Source: Stenotrophomonas maltophilia D457 (lineage in GTDB: Bacteria > Pseudomonadota > Gammaproteobacteria > Xanthomonadales > Xanthomonadaceae). From it: 64,000 bases of DNA. Positions 9,175 to 17,893 of this stretch are shown here, piece by piece. The translations under genes and the position numbers were made by a program. The notes below the pieces were generated by a model. That model was not told the DNA's origin, made no database searches, and saw nothing but the letters and a program-made list of their open reading frames with translations. The stretch covers positions 3,567,001 to 3,631,000 of the forward strand of contig NC_017671.1 of assembly GCF_000284595.1 (NCBI RefSeq). The letters run 5' to 3'. Position 1 is the stretch's first letter. Each line of letters starts with the position of its first letter.

Positions 9175-9777
9175 TCATCCGTTCGGAATCAGCGTCTCGA
9201 TCAGATGCTCGACGTACGCTTCGAAATCCTCGCGCGCCTGCTTGGGCTGCTGCAGCTGCAACGACAACTGCAGGAAGCCGACATACGCGGCGTAGGCAAG
9301 GCGTGCCCGATGACGCGCATCGGTCGAGCTGAGGCCGGCCTGGCGGAACGAGGCGACCAGATAATCGAGGCGGCGCTGCGAGACGCGGTCGATCACCGGC
9401 CGCACCATCGGATGATCCAGTGCCTTCAGCAGCTCGCTGTAGATGATGTGCGGCTGCACTTCATGCGCCACCATCTGGAACAGCTGGCGCAGGCGCACGC
9501 GCGGATCCGGTACGTCTTCCAGGCTGCCGAACACCTGTTCCTGTTCGAACAGTTCCCAGCGTTCCAGCGCCGCCTGCAGCAATGCATCGCGCGAAGGGAA
9601 ATGCCAGTAGAAACTGCCCTTGGTAACGCCGAGTCGCCGTGCCAGCGGCTCCACCGCGACGGCGCCGACACCTTGTTCAGCAATCAGATCGAGGGCCGCC
9701 TGGGCCCAGTCTTCGGCACTCAGGCGGCTGTTGCGGCCGGCGCGCGGTTCGCCGGCGGAAGCGTCAGGTTGATTCAT
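9175..9777 (-). CDS. TetR/AcrR family repressor, probable regulator of the hydrolase-fadE unit
   Basis: The 200-residue protein has an N-terminal TetR helix-turn-helix at about residues 23-65 (AALDLIAEQGVGAVAVEPLA, then RRLGVTKGSFYWHFPSRDAL), followed by an all-helical ligand and dimer domain. It is transcribed away from the alpha/beta hydrolase gene; the 153-bp gap contains two inverted repeats of the form CCATAC-N6-GTATKG and a further CCATAC half-site near its own start (9790-9795). By position it probably represses the hydrolase-fadE genes and may control itself. The ligand is unknown; an acyl-CoA or fatty acid would fit the targets. Start chosen at the ATG before NQPDASAG. Confidence 0.88.
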   Translation of the reverse strand: MNQPDASAGEPRAGRNSRLSAEDWAQAALDLIAEQGVGAVAVEPLARRLGVTKGSFYWHFPSRDALLQAALERWELFEQEQVFGSLEDVPDPRVRLRQLFQMVAHEVQPHIIYSELLKALDHPMVRPVIDRVSQRRLDYLVASFRQAGLSSTDARHRARLAYAAYVGFLQLSLQLQQPKQAREDFEAYVEHLIETLIPNG

Positions 9778-9880
9778 GGGCTGATTTAACCATACGCCGG
9801 GGTTCGTTGCAGTACGCGGTTGCGGTCGAAACCGTCGCAGCCTCCCAGGCGAGGTCCATTCAGGGGACTTCCGCAGCGCA

Positions 9881-9934
9881 CCATACCGTGCAGTATTGAC
9901 TTCCCCCCGAACCGATCCATACTAGCAAGTATGG
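9881..9934 (+). promoter_or_regulatory. Two tandem inverted-repeat operators over a promoter
   Basis: Repeat 1 is CCATAC-CGTGCA-GTATTG (9881-9898), repeat 2 is CCATAC-TAGCAA-GTATGG (9917-9934); they start 36 bp apart. Between and within them lies a promoter-like pair TTGACT (9896-9901) and CATACT (9918-9923) with a 16-bp spacer. Repeat 1 meets the -35 and repeat 2 covers the -10, the predicted start of transcription and the ATG at 9931. The natural reading is a TetR operator pair. Confidence 0.65.
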
Positions 9935-10848
9935 TTACGTCCCCACCTCCCGCTGCGTTCCATGACCTGCGCCTGGACGCCGCCCATGGCGCCCGCCTGG
10001 CAGCCACCGCCAGCGACCATGGCCGGCGCGGCCGGGTGCTGTTCGCGCATGGCTTCGGCCAGACCCGCCACGCCTGGAATGCCACTGCCCGCGCACTGAA
10101 TGCCGCCGGTCTGCAGACGCTGGCCTACGACGCCCGCGGCCACGGCGATTCGGACTGGAATGCCGCCAACCTGCCCTATCACGGCGAACAGTTCGCCGAT
10201 GACCTGATCGTGCTGGCCGGCGAGCAGCCGCGCCCGCCGGTACTGGTTGCCGCATCGATGGGCGGGCTGTTCGGCCTGCTGGCCGAGTCGCGCTGGCCCG
10301 GCCTGTTCTCGGCGATGGTGCTGGTCGACATCACCCCGCGCTGGGATACCGCCGGCGTCGAGCGCATCCTCGCCTTCATGACCGCCCATCCCGACGGCTT
10401 CGCTTCGCTGGCCCAGGCCGCCGACGTGATCTCGGCGTACATGCCGCACCGTCCGCGCAAATCCGAGCAGTCGCTGCGTGCGCTGCTGCGCGAGGACGGC
10501 CGCGGCCGCTGGCGCTGGCACTGGGATCCGCGCCTGGTGGCCGAACTGGCCCGCGACAGCGAACAGCACCAGGACGCACTGGCCGAGGCCGCGCGCCAGG
10601 TGAAGTGCCCGCTGCTGCTGGTCAGCGGCGGACGCAGCGACCTGGTCACGCCGCAGACCGTGGCCGAGTTCCTGGCGTTGGCGCCGCATGCGCGCCATGT
10701 GCAGCTGCCGCAGGCCACCCATATGGTCGCCGGCGATGACAACGACGCCTTTACCGCTACTGTGTTGGACTATCTGGACGTGTTGCCCGCAGCGGACGCT
10801 GCGGCTTCGTCCGCCACAAACGAGCACGTCACCGGAGCACGCTCATGA
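9931..10848 (+). CDS. Alpha/beta hydrolase
   Basis: The 305-residue protein shows the alpha/beta-hydrolase order: oxyanion-side motif LFAHGFGQTRHAW, nucleophile elbow AASMGG (Ser near residue 109), acid region LVSGGRSDLVTP and the final catalytic His in QATHMVAGDDND. Esterase, thioesterase or C-C hydrolase activity is possible; the substrate is unknown. It overlaps fadE by 4 bp (ATGA), so it probably acts on a fatty-acid-related substrate in the same pathway. The start at 9931 gives the usual domain N-terminus; an in-frame extension to 9820 would run through the operators and is rejected. With this start the message would have almost no leader. Confidence 0.9.
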   Translation: MVTSPPPAAFHDLRLDAAHGARLAATASDHGRRGRVLFAHGFGQTRHAWNATARALNAAGLQTLAYDARGHGDSDWNAANLPYHGEQFADDLIVLAGEQPRPPVLVAASMGGLFGLLAESRWPGLFSAMVLVDITPRWDTAGVERILAFMTAHPDGFASLAQAADVISAYMPHRPRKSEQSLRALLREDGRGRWRWHWDPRLVAELARDSEQHQDALAEAARQVKCPLLLVSGGRSDLVTPQTVAEFLALAPHARHVQLPQATHMVAGDDNDAFTATVLDYLDVLPAADAAASSATNEHVTGARS

Positions 10849-13322
10849 GCATCGTTCTTCCCTTCCTCGCCCTGCTGCTGGCAGGCGCGTTCGTCGCCTA
10901 CCACCGCATGCGGCTGGTTACCTGGACGCTGATCAGCGTGGCCCTGCTGGCCGCCTGCTGGTTCATTCCCTACGTCAACCAGACCGCCACGATCGTCGCG
11001 GCCGCCGTGTTGGCCGTCATCGCCGTGCCGCTGCTGCTGCCGTTCATCCGCAAGCCGCTGCTGACCGGCCCGATGATGAAGGTGTTCCGCAAGGTGCTGC
11101 CGCCGCTGTCGCAGACCGAGCGCATCGCACTGGAAACCGGTTCGGTCGGTTTCGAGGGCGAACTGTTCACCGGTGATCCGGACTGGAACATCCTGCTCAA
11201 CTATCCCAAGCCGCAGCTGACCGCCGAGGAACAGGCCTTCCTCGATGGCCCGGTGGAAGAGCTGTGCGCGATGGTCAACGACTGGGAAATCACCCATGTC
11301 CATGCGGACCTGCCGCCGGAACTGTGGGCCTTCATCAAGAAGAACAAGTTCTTCGGCATGATCATCCCGAAGGAATATGGCGGGCTGGGCTTCTCCGCAC
11401 TGGCCCACCACAAGGTGATCCAGAAGCTGGCGTCGGTGTCTTCGGTGGTCAGCTCCACCGTCGGCGTGCCCAACTCGCTGGGCCCGGGTGAACTGCTGGT
11501 GCATTACGGCACCCAGGAACAGAAGGACCAGTACCTGCCGCGCCTGGCCGATGGCCGCGAAGTGCCCTGCTTCGGCCTGACCGGTCCGTTCGCCGGCTCC
11601 GACGCCACCTCGATCCCGGACTACGGCATCGTCTGCAAGGGCGAGTGGAACGGCGAGCAGGTGCTCGGCGTCAAGCTCACCTTCGACAAGCGCTACATCA
11701 CCCTGGCCCCGGTCGCTTCGCTGATCGGCCTGGCGTTCCGCATGTACGACCCGGATGGCCTGATCGGCGATACCCGCGACATCGGCATCACCCTGGGCCT
11801 GCTGCCGCGCGACACCGCCGGCGTTGAAATCGGCCGTCGCCACTTCCCGCTGAACTCGACGTTCCAGAACGGCCCGATCCGCGGCAAGGACGTGTTCATT
11901 CCGCTGACCCAGCTGATCGGTGGCGCGGCGATGGCCGGCAAGGGCTGGAACATGCTCAACGAGTGCCTGGCCGTGGGCCGCTCGATCACCCTGCCGTCCA
12001 CCGCCAGTGGTGGTGCCAAGGCCGGTGCCGCGGTGACCGGCGCCTATGCGCGCATCCGCAAGCAGTTCGGCCTGTCGGTCGGCCGCTTCGAGGGCGTGGA
12101 AGAAGCGCTGGCCCGCATCGGCGGCAAGGCGTACAAGATCAGTGCGCTGTCGCAGGCCACCGCCGCCGCGGTTGACCGTGGCGACGTGCCGTCGGTGCCG
12201 TCGGCGATCGCCAAGTACCACTGCACCACCATGAGTCGCGAAGTGATCTCGGACATGATGGACGTGATCGGCGGCAAGGGCATCATCCTGGGGCCGCGCA
12301 ACTTCGCTGGCCGCAGCTGGCAGGCCGCGCCGATCGCGATCACCGTGGAAGGCGCCAACATCATGACCCGCAGCCTGCTGATCTTCGGCCAGGGTGCGAT
12401 CCTGTGCCACCCGTGGGTGCTGAAGGAAATGAAGGCCGCGCAGGATCCGGATACCCGCGCCGGCCTGCAGGACTTCGACCGCAGCCTGTTCGGTCACATC
12501 CGCTTCGGCATCTCCAATGCCGTGCGTTCGTTCTGGTTCGGCCTGACCGGCGCGCGCTTCGGTGCCGCCCCGGGCGACGCCTATACCCGCCGCTACTTCC
12601 GCAAGCTGGACCGCTACTCGGCCAACCTGGCGCTGATGGCCGACATCTCGATGATGACCCTCGGCGGCAAGCTGAAGTTCAAGGAATCGCTGTCCGGCCG
12701 CCTGGGCGATGTGCTGAGCCACGTCTACATGACCAGCGCCATGCTCAAGCGCTACCACGACGAAGGCGCACCGCAGGCCGACCAGCCGCTGCTGGCCTGG
12801 GCCTTCCATGACAGCGTGCACAAGATCGAAGAGTCGCTGTCGGCCGCACTGCGCAACTTCCCGATCCGTCCGATCGGCTGGCTGATGTGGGCACTGATCT
12901 TCCCGCTGGGCCGTCGTGCCGAGGCTCCGGGCGATCGCCTGAGCCGTCGTGTCGCCGCCCTGCTGATGGCGCCGAATGAAGCCCGCGACCGTCTGGCCAG
13001 TGGCGTGTTCCTGACCCCGTGCGAGAACAACCCGGGCGGCCGTATCAACAGCTACCTGAGCAAGGCGATCATGGCCGAGCCGGTGGAGCGCAAGTTCCTG
13101 AAGGCGCTGAAGAGCAAGGGCATCGAGGCGCTGGACTTCAAGGCGCAGCTGGACGAAGCCGTGGCCGAGGGCGTGATCACCCAGGATGAGCGCAGCCTGC
13201 TGGAAGAGCTGCGCACGCTGACCCTGGACACCATCAGCGTGGACGACTTCGACACCCACGAACTGCGCGCGGCCAGCTACTACGACCGCCAGCACAAGGA
13301 CCCGCATTCGCAGGCAGCCTGA
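10845..13322 (+). CDS. fadE: Acyl-CoA dehydrogenase, FadE type
   Basis: This membrane-associated flavoenzyme performs the first step of fatty-acid beta-oxidation, turning acyl-CoA into trans-2-enoyl-CoA. The 825-residue length matches E. coli FadE (814) rather than short-chain dehydrogenases of about 380. N-terminal hydrophobic segments (about 3-70) precede the dehydrogenase domain, with FGLTGPFAGSDATSIPD at the flavin-binding core and a long FadE-specific C-terminal region. It is translationally coupled to the preceding hydrolase by ATGA. The shared TetR-type operator region upstream suggests induction by lipid substrates. No truncation is seen. Confidence 0.94.
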   Translation: MSIVLPFLALLLAGAFVAYHRMRLVTWTLISVALLAACWFIPYVNQTATIVAAAVLAVIAVPLLLPFIRKPLLTGPMMKVFRKVLPPLSQTERIALETGSVGFEGELFTGDPDWNILLNYPKPQLTAEEQAFLDGPVEELCAMVNDWEITHVHADLPPELWAFIKKNKFFGMIIPKEYGGLGFSALAHHKVIQKLASVSSVVSSTVGVPNSLGPGELLVHYGTQEQKDQYLPRLADGREVPCFGLTGPFAGSDATSIPDYGIVCKGEWNGEQVLGVKLTFDKRYITLAPVASLIGLAFRMYDPDGLIGDTRDIGITLGLLPRDTAGVEIGRRHFPLNSTFQNGPIRGKDVFIPLTQLIGGAAMAGKGWNMLNECLAVGRSITLPSTASGGAKAGAAVTGAYARIRKQFGLSVGRFEGVEEALARIGGKAYKISALSQATAAAVDRGDVPSVPSAIAKYHCTTMSREVISDMMDVIGGKGIILGPRNFAGRSWQAAPIAITVEGANIMTRSLLIFGQGAILCHPWVLKEMKAAQDPDTRAGLQDFDRSLFGHIRFGISNAVRSFWFGLTGARFGAAPGDAYTRRYFRKLDRYSANLALMADISMMTLGGKLKFKESLSGRLGDVLSHVYMTSAMLKRYHDEGAPQADQPLLAWAFHDSVHKIEESLSAALRNFPIRPIGWLMWALIFPLGRRAEAPGDRLSRRVAALLMAPNEARDRLASGVFLTPCENNPGGRINSYLSKAIMAEPVERKFLKALKSKGIEALDFKAQLDEAVAEGVITQDERSLLEELRTLTLDTISVDDFDTHELRAASYYDRQHKDPHSQAA

Positions 13323-13397
13323 TCGCCCGCGACACGCGTTGCTTCGACGGCGGGCCTCGGCCCGCCGTCGCTTTATCCGCCGACCGGAATACCCACC

Positions 13398-13865
13398 ATG
13401 TCCACGCCCCTGCTCTCGCTTTACCACCGGCTGCAGCGCTGGCCCGCCGGCACCTGGCTGTTCTCGCGCGCGGTGTGCTTCAAGGCGCCCTACTTCGCCA
13501 GCATCGCGCCACGCATCACCCGCCTGGAACACGGCCGCTGCGAAGGCACGCTGGCCGACCGCCGCAGGGTGCGCAACCACATCGGCACGGTGCACGCGAT
13601 CGCGATGTGCAACCTGGCCGAACTGACCGCCGGGTTGATGGTCGATGCATCGCTGCCGAAGGGAATGCGCTGGATCCCGAAGGGGATGCAGGTGCAGTAC
13701 CTGGCCAAGGCACGTGGCACGCTGCAGGCGGTGGCGTTGCCGGCACAGCCGATTGTCGTCGCGGCCGAGGGCTATGCGCTGCCGGTGACGGTGAGCGTGC
13801 GCGACCGTGCGGGCACGGAGGTGTTCAGCGCGGTGATCGACATGTGGTTGTCGCCGGCGAAGTAG
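13398..13865 (+). CDS. Hotdog-fold DUF4442 protein, thioesterase-like
   Basis: The 155-residue protein resembles the DUF4442 branch of the hotdog superfamily: RNHIGTVHAIAMCNLAELTAG carries the His and Glu-containing helix that stacks against the sheet in hotdog thioesterases, and MQVQYLAKARGTLQAVA is a typical central strand. Members are thought to act on acyl-CoA or acyl-ACP, though few are characterised. It lies 75 bp behind fadE on the same strand, so it may be the third gene of the hydrolase-fadE unit and recycle CoA. A conserved 24-bp box follows its stop by 7 bp. Confidence 0.8.
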   Translation: MSTPLLSLYHRLQRWPAGTWLFSRAVCFKAPYFASIAPRITRLEHGRCEGTLADRRRVRNHIGTVHAIAMCNLAELTAGLMVDASLPKGMRWIPKGMQVQYLAKARGTLQAVALPAQPIVVAAEGYALPVTVSVRDRAGTEVFSAVIDMWLSPAK

Positions 13866-13925
13866 GTTCCCGCGAACGGCGCAGCCCCTCGTGGGTGGAC
13901 GGTTGATCGCGGAAAGCCCTGGTTA

Positions 13926-14029
13926 GGCTGGGGGCGGTGGGTTCGCGGGGGACGCCGTGAACCCATCCCTGGGGACTTGGCCGCGGCATCCATGCCGCGG
14001 ACATCCCCGCGAACCCACCGCCCCCAGCC
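13926..14029. repeat. Long intergenic palindrome, copy B
   Basis: Arms 13926-13950 and 14005-14029 are perfectly complementary over 25 bp. The core holds GCCGTGAACCC and the inner hairpin CCGCGGCATCCATGCCGCGG. Confidence 0.85.
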
Positions 14030-14186
14030 TCGGACGCATCTCTGCGGCGTCCACCCACGCAAGAGAAAAAAGAAGGGCAGAAGCAAAAGCAAAAGCGGCC
14101 CACCGGCCGCTTTTTGCTGTTGCTGTTGCTGTTGCTCTTGAACTTCTTTTTCTTCTCCGTGGGCTGGCCGCGCCCTGAAACTGTCA

Positions 14187-14293
14187 GGGGTGTGGCGGGT
14201 GGGCCGTTCAGGGGCGTTGGCGCCATGGATGGCGCCATCGAGCTTACATGGACGTACTTGCAGCGTCCCCTGCACGGCCCACCCGCCACCCCC
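14187..14293. repeat. Long intergenic palindrome, copy C
   Basis: Arms near 14187-14214 and 14267-14293 are complementary with a few mismatches. The core has GGCGCCATGGATGGCGCC. CTGAAACTGTCAG precedes it directly at about 14175. Confidence 0.75.
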
Positions 14294-14350
14294 AACACAT
14301 GACCCGCTCCACGCGACCGACCCACGAGGGGCTGCGCCGTTGGCTGGAAA

Positions 14351-14701
14351 CTACGCCAGCGCGCGAAACACCAACGCCAGGATCGCCGGCACCGCCTGGA
14401 TCATGAAAATACGGCGGCTCACGCTGTACGCGCCATAGCACCCCGCCACCACCACGCAGGCCAGCGAGAACGTCACCAGCACCGGCTGATCGATCACCAG
14501 CCCCACCACGATGCCTGCCGCCAGGAAGCCGTTGTACAGGCCCTGGTTGGCCGCCAGCACGCGCGTGGCCCCGGCCTTCTCCGGCGTGTTGCGGAAGGTC
14601 TTCAGGCCCAGCGGGCGGGTCCACAGGAACATCTCCAGGACCAGGAAATAGACGTGCAGCAGTGCGACCAGCAAGGTCAGGGCGAGTGCGATCCAGTACA
14701 T
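14351..14701 (-). CDS. DUF1304 membrane protein
   Basis: The 116-residue product is a small integral membrane protein with about four hydrophobic helices, including MYWIALALTLLVALLHVYFL at the N-terminus and GIVVGLVIDQPVLVTFSLAC in the middle. The segment FLWTRPLGLKTFRN and the NQGLYNGFLAAG motif are typical of DUF1304 proteins. The family has no established function. It stands alone: the transporter at 14778 lies upstream in the same direction but is separated by a long palindrome that may end transcription. A conserved 3' box ends 7 bp beyond its stop. Confidence 0.85.
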   Translation of the reverse strand: MYWIALALTLLVALLHVYFLVLEMFLWTRPLGLKTFRNTPEKAGATRVLAANQGLYNGFLAAGIVVGLVIDQPVLVTFSLACVVVAGCYGAYSVSRRIFMIQAVPAILALVFRALA

Positions 14702-14730
14702 GTGCGGTTCCTTGGACAGGGAAGGAGAAT

Positions 14731-14771
14731 GGGGTCAGCGCCCTATCCCCGCGGGAAAGGGCTCTGACCCC
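14731..14771. terminator. GGGGTC palindrome, copy 1 (terminator-like)
   Basis: GGGGTCAGCGCCCTATCCCC pairs with GGGAAAGGGCTCTGACCCC with only small mismatches. It lies between the transporter and DUF1304 genes, 7 bp beyond the transporter stop, and could end transcription on either strand. Related copies occur at 46.5 and 61.4 kb. Confidence 0.6.
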
Positions 14772-14777
14772 GGCAAA

Positions 14778-16106
14778 TCAACGGTCGCGCGGCAGCTTCT
14801 TTTCTTCGCGCAGCACGCCGAACGCAGCCAGGGTCATGAAGCCGGCCACCAGCACGCCGCCGATGAACACCACGTGCGAACCGAACAGGGTCAGTGCCTT
14901 GTGGATCCAGGTGAACCCCAGGTCCGCGCCGCGGTACACCACGGTGTCGATCGCCGCGCCGGCCTTGTAGCGCCACTGCCGGTCCACGCGCGTGTAGATG
15001 GTCTCGCGCGCCGGCTTGGCCAGTGCGAATTCGCTGGCGCGTGTCATCACCTGCACCACCGCGACCATCAACGGCATCGGCGAGGCTGCCAGCACCGAGA
15101 AGCCGATCAGGATCGCGAAACCGGGAATCAGCAGCGCCGGCGCGATGCCGTGGCGCGACAGCAGCCAGCGGGTCAGGCCCACCTGCATCAGCAGCGCCAG
15201 CGCGTTCACCGCCAGGTCGATGCGCGAGAAGAACGCGGTACTGGCCGCCGGGTCGGTAAACGCCGCGCGCACGATGCTGGCCTGCTGGTTGTACAGCAGC
15301 GTGCCGACGCCCACGCCGAACACCACCATCACCGCCAACCAGCGCAGCAGCGGCTCGCGCACGATCAGTTTCAGGCCGTCCAGCACGCTGCCGCCCATCG
15401 GTTGCTCGCCGGACACCAGTTGCTGCTCGCGTTCGCGCAGCACCGCCCAATGCCGCAGCCGCCAGATGCACAACAGGCACACGACCAGGAATGCTGCCGA
15501 GACCAGCATCAGGTTGGCGATGCCCACGCGCTGGGCCAGCGCGCTGGTGATCAACGGGCCGAGGAACGCGCCAACGGTGCCGGCCGCACCGATGTAGCCG
15601 TAGTAGGCACGCGCCTGTGCGTTGGAGAACACGTCGGCCATGAAGCTCCAGAACACCGCCACCGCGAACAGGTTGAAGACCATCACCCAGAGGAAGAAGG
15701 CCATGCCCCGCCCTGGCACGTGACTGTCGAACAGTGCGTAGAACCCCAGCAGGGTGACGATGAAGAAGCCGTACACCACGGGAAGGAAGACACGGCGCGG
15801 GAAGCGGCTGACCAGCCAGCCGTACACCGGCTGCAGCACCAGCATGATCACGAACACGCAGGAGAACAGGAACTGCAGGACGAAGTCCTTCAACGCGATG
15901 CCATGGCTGGCGAACCAGGTGATCAGCACGGGTGGGAACACCGTTTCCAGGTCCGCCGAGGCGGCCATGGCCTCACGCACCGGGCGCAGCACGTAGTAGC
16001 CGCTGAGCAGGCAGAAGAAGTACAGGAACGACCACCACAGCGCCGGCGACTCGCGCAGCGCCGCCGCCAGGCCCTGCAGCGGCCCCTTGCCCGATGCAGC
16101 GCTCAT
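14778..16106 (-). CDS. NTP/NDP exchange-like major facilitator family transporter
   Basis: This 442-residue polytopic membrane protein has about 12 hydrophobic segments. The N-terminal stretch FLYFFCLLSGYYVLRPVREA is characteristic of bacterial proteins annotated as NTP/NDP exchange transporters (related to Tlc ADP/ATP translocases) and of MFS relatives in xanthomonads. Free-living bacteria rarely import ATP, so the real substrate is uncertain. ATG 16106 (MSAASGKGPLQ) was chosen over the 16190 extension, because the family begins just before the first helix. There is no obvious operon partner. Confidence 0.75.
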   Translation of the reverse strand: MSAASGKGPLQGLAAALRESPALWWSFLYFFCLLSGYYVLRPVREAMAASADLETVFPPVLITWFASHGIALKDFVLQFLFSCVFVIMLVLQPVYGWLVSRFPRRVFLPVVYGFFIVTLLGFYALFDSHVPGRGMAFFLWVMVFNLFAVAVFWSFMADVFSNAQARAYYGYIGAAGTVGAFLGPLITSALAQRVGIANLMLVSAAFLVVCLLCIWRLRHWAVLREREQQLVSGEQPMGGSVLDGLKLIVREPLLRWLAVMVVFGVGVGTLLYNQQASIVRAAFTDPAASTAFFSRIDLAVNALALLMQVGLTRWLLSRHGIAPALLIPGFAILIGFSVLAASPMPLMVAVVQVMTRASEFALAKPARETIYTRVDRQWRYKAGAAIDTVVYRGADLGFTWIHKALTLFGSHVVFIGGVLVAGFMTLAAFGVLREEKKLPRDR

Positions 16107-16329
16107 GCAGCGCCCCTCGCCCACAGACGGCGGTTGGACAGCAGCATGGCAGGCTCCGGGGCGGTGAAGCGCGTACGTTAGCCAATGCACTGCAACATCG
16201 CCAGCGTGACGCGCCCTCGCGCCTGCGGACGGACGCGACGACCGGCCTGGACGACACGTTCCGATACAGACTTTCGGGGCGTCAAAATTCCAACTTTTTC
16301 AACAAGATGCGCATTCATCTTCGCTTTGT

Positions 16330-16359
16330 TTGTGCACAGGGGAAAAGCGGCGCTAGAAT
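16330..16359 (+). promoter_or_regulatory. Promoter candidate for the serine hydrolase
   Basis: TTGTGC (16330-16335) and TAGAAT (16354-16359) are 18 bp apart, 31 bp before ATG 16391. The surrounding 60 bp are AT-rich for this genome. Confidence 0.45.
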
Positions 16360-16390
16360 CGCCATCAGCAGTCGCGCACGGGTCCAACCG

Positions 16391-17791
16391 ATGAAAAAGA
16401 ACAGCCTGCGTCGTCCGATCCGTTCGGCGACCACCGGTTTGCTGGGCATGTTGATGCCCGTTGCCTTGTCCACCACCGCGCAGACACCGCCGGCGTTGCC
16501 GCCGATGCCGACCAACATCGAATCCGCGACGGCTGCCACCGTCGCCCACACCCAGCCTGCGGCCTACCGCACCGGTCTGGTGCCGCGCGTCCAGGCGCCG
16601 GCGGCTGGCTTCAACGTCGCCAACATCGAATCGATGGCGCAGCAGCTGACCTATGGCGAGCGCGTGCCAGGCATGGCGGTGGCGATCGTGCAGGGCGGCC
16701 GCATTCTCAGCGCGCGTGGCTATGGCGTCACCGACGTCAACAACCCGCTGCCGGTCGATGCGCACACCGTGTTCCGCCTGGCCTCGCTGTCCAAGGCCTT
16801 CGCCGGCACCATGGCCGGCCTGCTGGTCAACGACGGCACGCTGCGCTGGGACAGCAAGGTCACCGACTACGTGCCGGGCTTCCGCCTCAATTCGCCCGAA
16901 GCCACCGACCGCCTGACCGTGGCCGACGTGCTCAGCCATCGCGTCGGCCTGCCGTACAACGCCTACGACCGCGACATCGAAGGCAACGCCGAGTACTACG
17001 CGCTGACCCAGAAGCTGGCCAACACCAGCCTGAAATGCCTGCCGGGCGACTGCTACGCCTACCAGAACGTGGCCTTCAGCCTGATCGGCGACGTTGTCTA
17101 TGCGGCCTCGGGCAGCTTCTACGAGCAGTCGGTCGAGCGCCGCATCTTCAAGCCGCTGGGCATGAATGATGCCAGCCTCGGCCTGGCCGGCATCCAGGCC
17201 AGCTCGCGCTGGGCGCGTCCGCACGTGCGCAGCCGCAACGGCTGGGTCTCGCTGACGCCCAAGCCCACCTATTACCGCGTCGCTCCGGCGGCTGGCGTCA
17301 ACGCCAGCGCCAGCGACATGGCGCAGTGGCTGCTGGCCCACACCGGCCATCGCCCCGACGTGCTGCCGGCACCGCTGCTGGCCACCCTGCATTCGAGCCT
17401 GATCAACACGCCGGGCGAGATGCGTTCGGGCTGGCGCCGTGAGCGCCTGCACTCGGCGGGCTACGCATTGGGTTGGCGTACCTTCGACTACGCCGGCCAC
17501 GACGTGGTGTTCCATGCAGGTGCCGTGCAGGGCTATCGCGGCCTGGTCGCGCTGGTGCCGGAACGTGACCTCGGCATCGCCATCCTCTGGAATGGCGAAA
17601 GCGGCCTGCCCAGCGGCCTGCTGCCGACCGTGCTCGACTCGGCTCTTGGCCTGCCGGCGCAGCGCTGGCTGGATGTGGACACCGACTTCGGCAGCGACAA
17701 CCTGATGGCCGAGGGCGCAAGCCCGGCGCAGCAGGACAAGCGCAAGGGCAAGGGCGCCTCGGGCAACCGCGCGGTGGCTTCGCCGCGCTGA
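16391..17791 (+). CDS. Serine hydrolase of the beta-lactamase/PBP4-like family (class C fold)
   Basis: The 466-residue protein begins MKKNSLRRPIRSATTGLLGM, a basic then hydrophobic stretch ending near STTAQ, which fits an export signal. The catalytic SxxK is SLSK (near residue 132), the YxN equivalent is YQN in DCYAYQNVAFSLIG, and a HAG motif appears in VFHAGAVQGYRGLVAL. Such enzymes include AmpC, esterases and D-aminopeptidases; sequence alone does not show penicillinase activity. The tail from about residue 430 is charged (QQDKRKGKG) and probably disordered. A terminator hairpin follows. Confidence 0.85.
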   Translation: MKKNSLRRPIRSATTGLLGMLMPVALSTTAQTPPALPPMPTNIESATAATVAHTQPAAYRTGLVPRVQAPAAGFNVANIESMAQQLTYGERVPGMAVAIVQGGRILSARGYGVTDVNNPLPVDAHTVFRLASLSKAFAGTMAGLLVNDGTLRWDSKVTDYVPGFRLNSPEATDRLTVADVLSHRVGLPYNAYDRDIEGNAEYYALTQKLANTSLKCLPGDCYAYQNVAFSLIGDVVYAASGSFYEQSVERRIFKPLGMNDASLGLAGIQASSRWARPHVRSRNGWVSLTPKPTYYRVAPAAGVNASASDMAQWLLAHTGHRPDVLPAPLLATLHSSLINTPGEMRSGWRRERLHSAGYALGWRTFDYAGHDVVFHAGAVQGYRGLVALVPERDLGIAILWNGESGLPSGLLPTVLDSALGLPAQRWLDVDTDFGSDNLMAEGASPAQQDKRKGKGASGNRAVASPR

Positions 17792-17816
17792 CCAGGCGGG
17801 CTCGACCGTGTGTGCG

Positions 17817-17843
17817 AAGGGCGGCCCATCGGTCGCCCTTTTT
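17817..17843 (+). terminator. Terminator after the serine hydrolase
   Basis: AAGGGCG pairs with CGCCCTT around a short loop and is followed by TTTG, about 25 bp past the stop. Confidence 0.75.
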
Positions 17844-17893
17844 GTTGGCCGTTGCAGCGTCGAGCCCATGCTCGGCTCTGCAGTTCCGCAGCG

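Larger units (their letters stand above)
13873..14343. repeat. Composite intergenic element with 24-bp terminal inverted repeats
   Basis: The ends (13873-13896 and 14320-14343) are complementary at 22 of 24 positions, sharing AACGGCGCAGCCCCTCG. Inside, each end is followed by a long palindrome, and the centre has purine- and pyrimidine-rich simple repeats. There is no transposase; it looks like two head-to-head copies of one module. Confidence 0.65.
13866..14350. other. 485-bp gap between convergent genes, filled by a repeat element
   Basis: No gene is seen. The gap is occupied by a 471-bp element (13873-14343) with inverted ends, two long palindromes and A- or T-rich plus AGCAAA/GTTGCT simple repeats in the middle (about 14058-14160). 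Confidence 0.7.

Noticed and set aside
14778..16106. Reading the transporter as a true ATP/ADP translocase
   Set aside because: Only the N-terminal motif points to that family; nucleotide parasitism makes little sense in this organism, so only a generic call is given.
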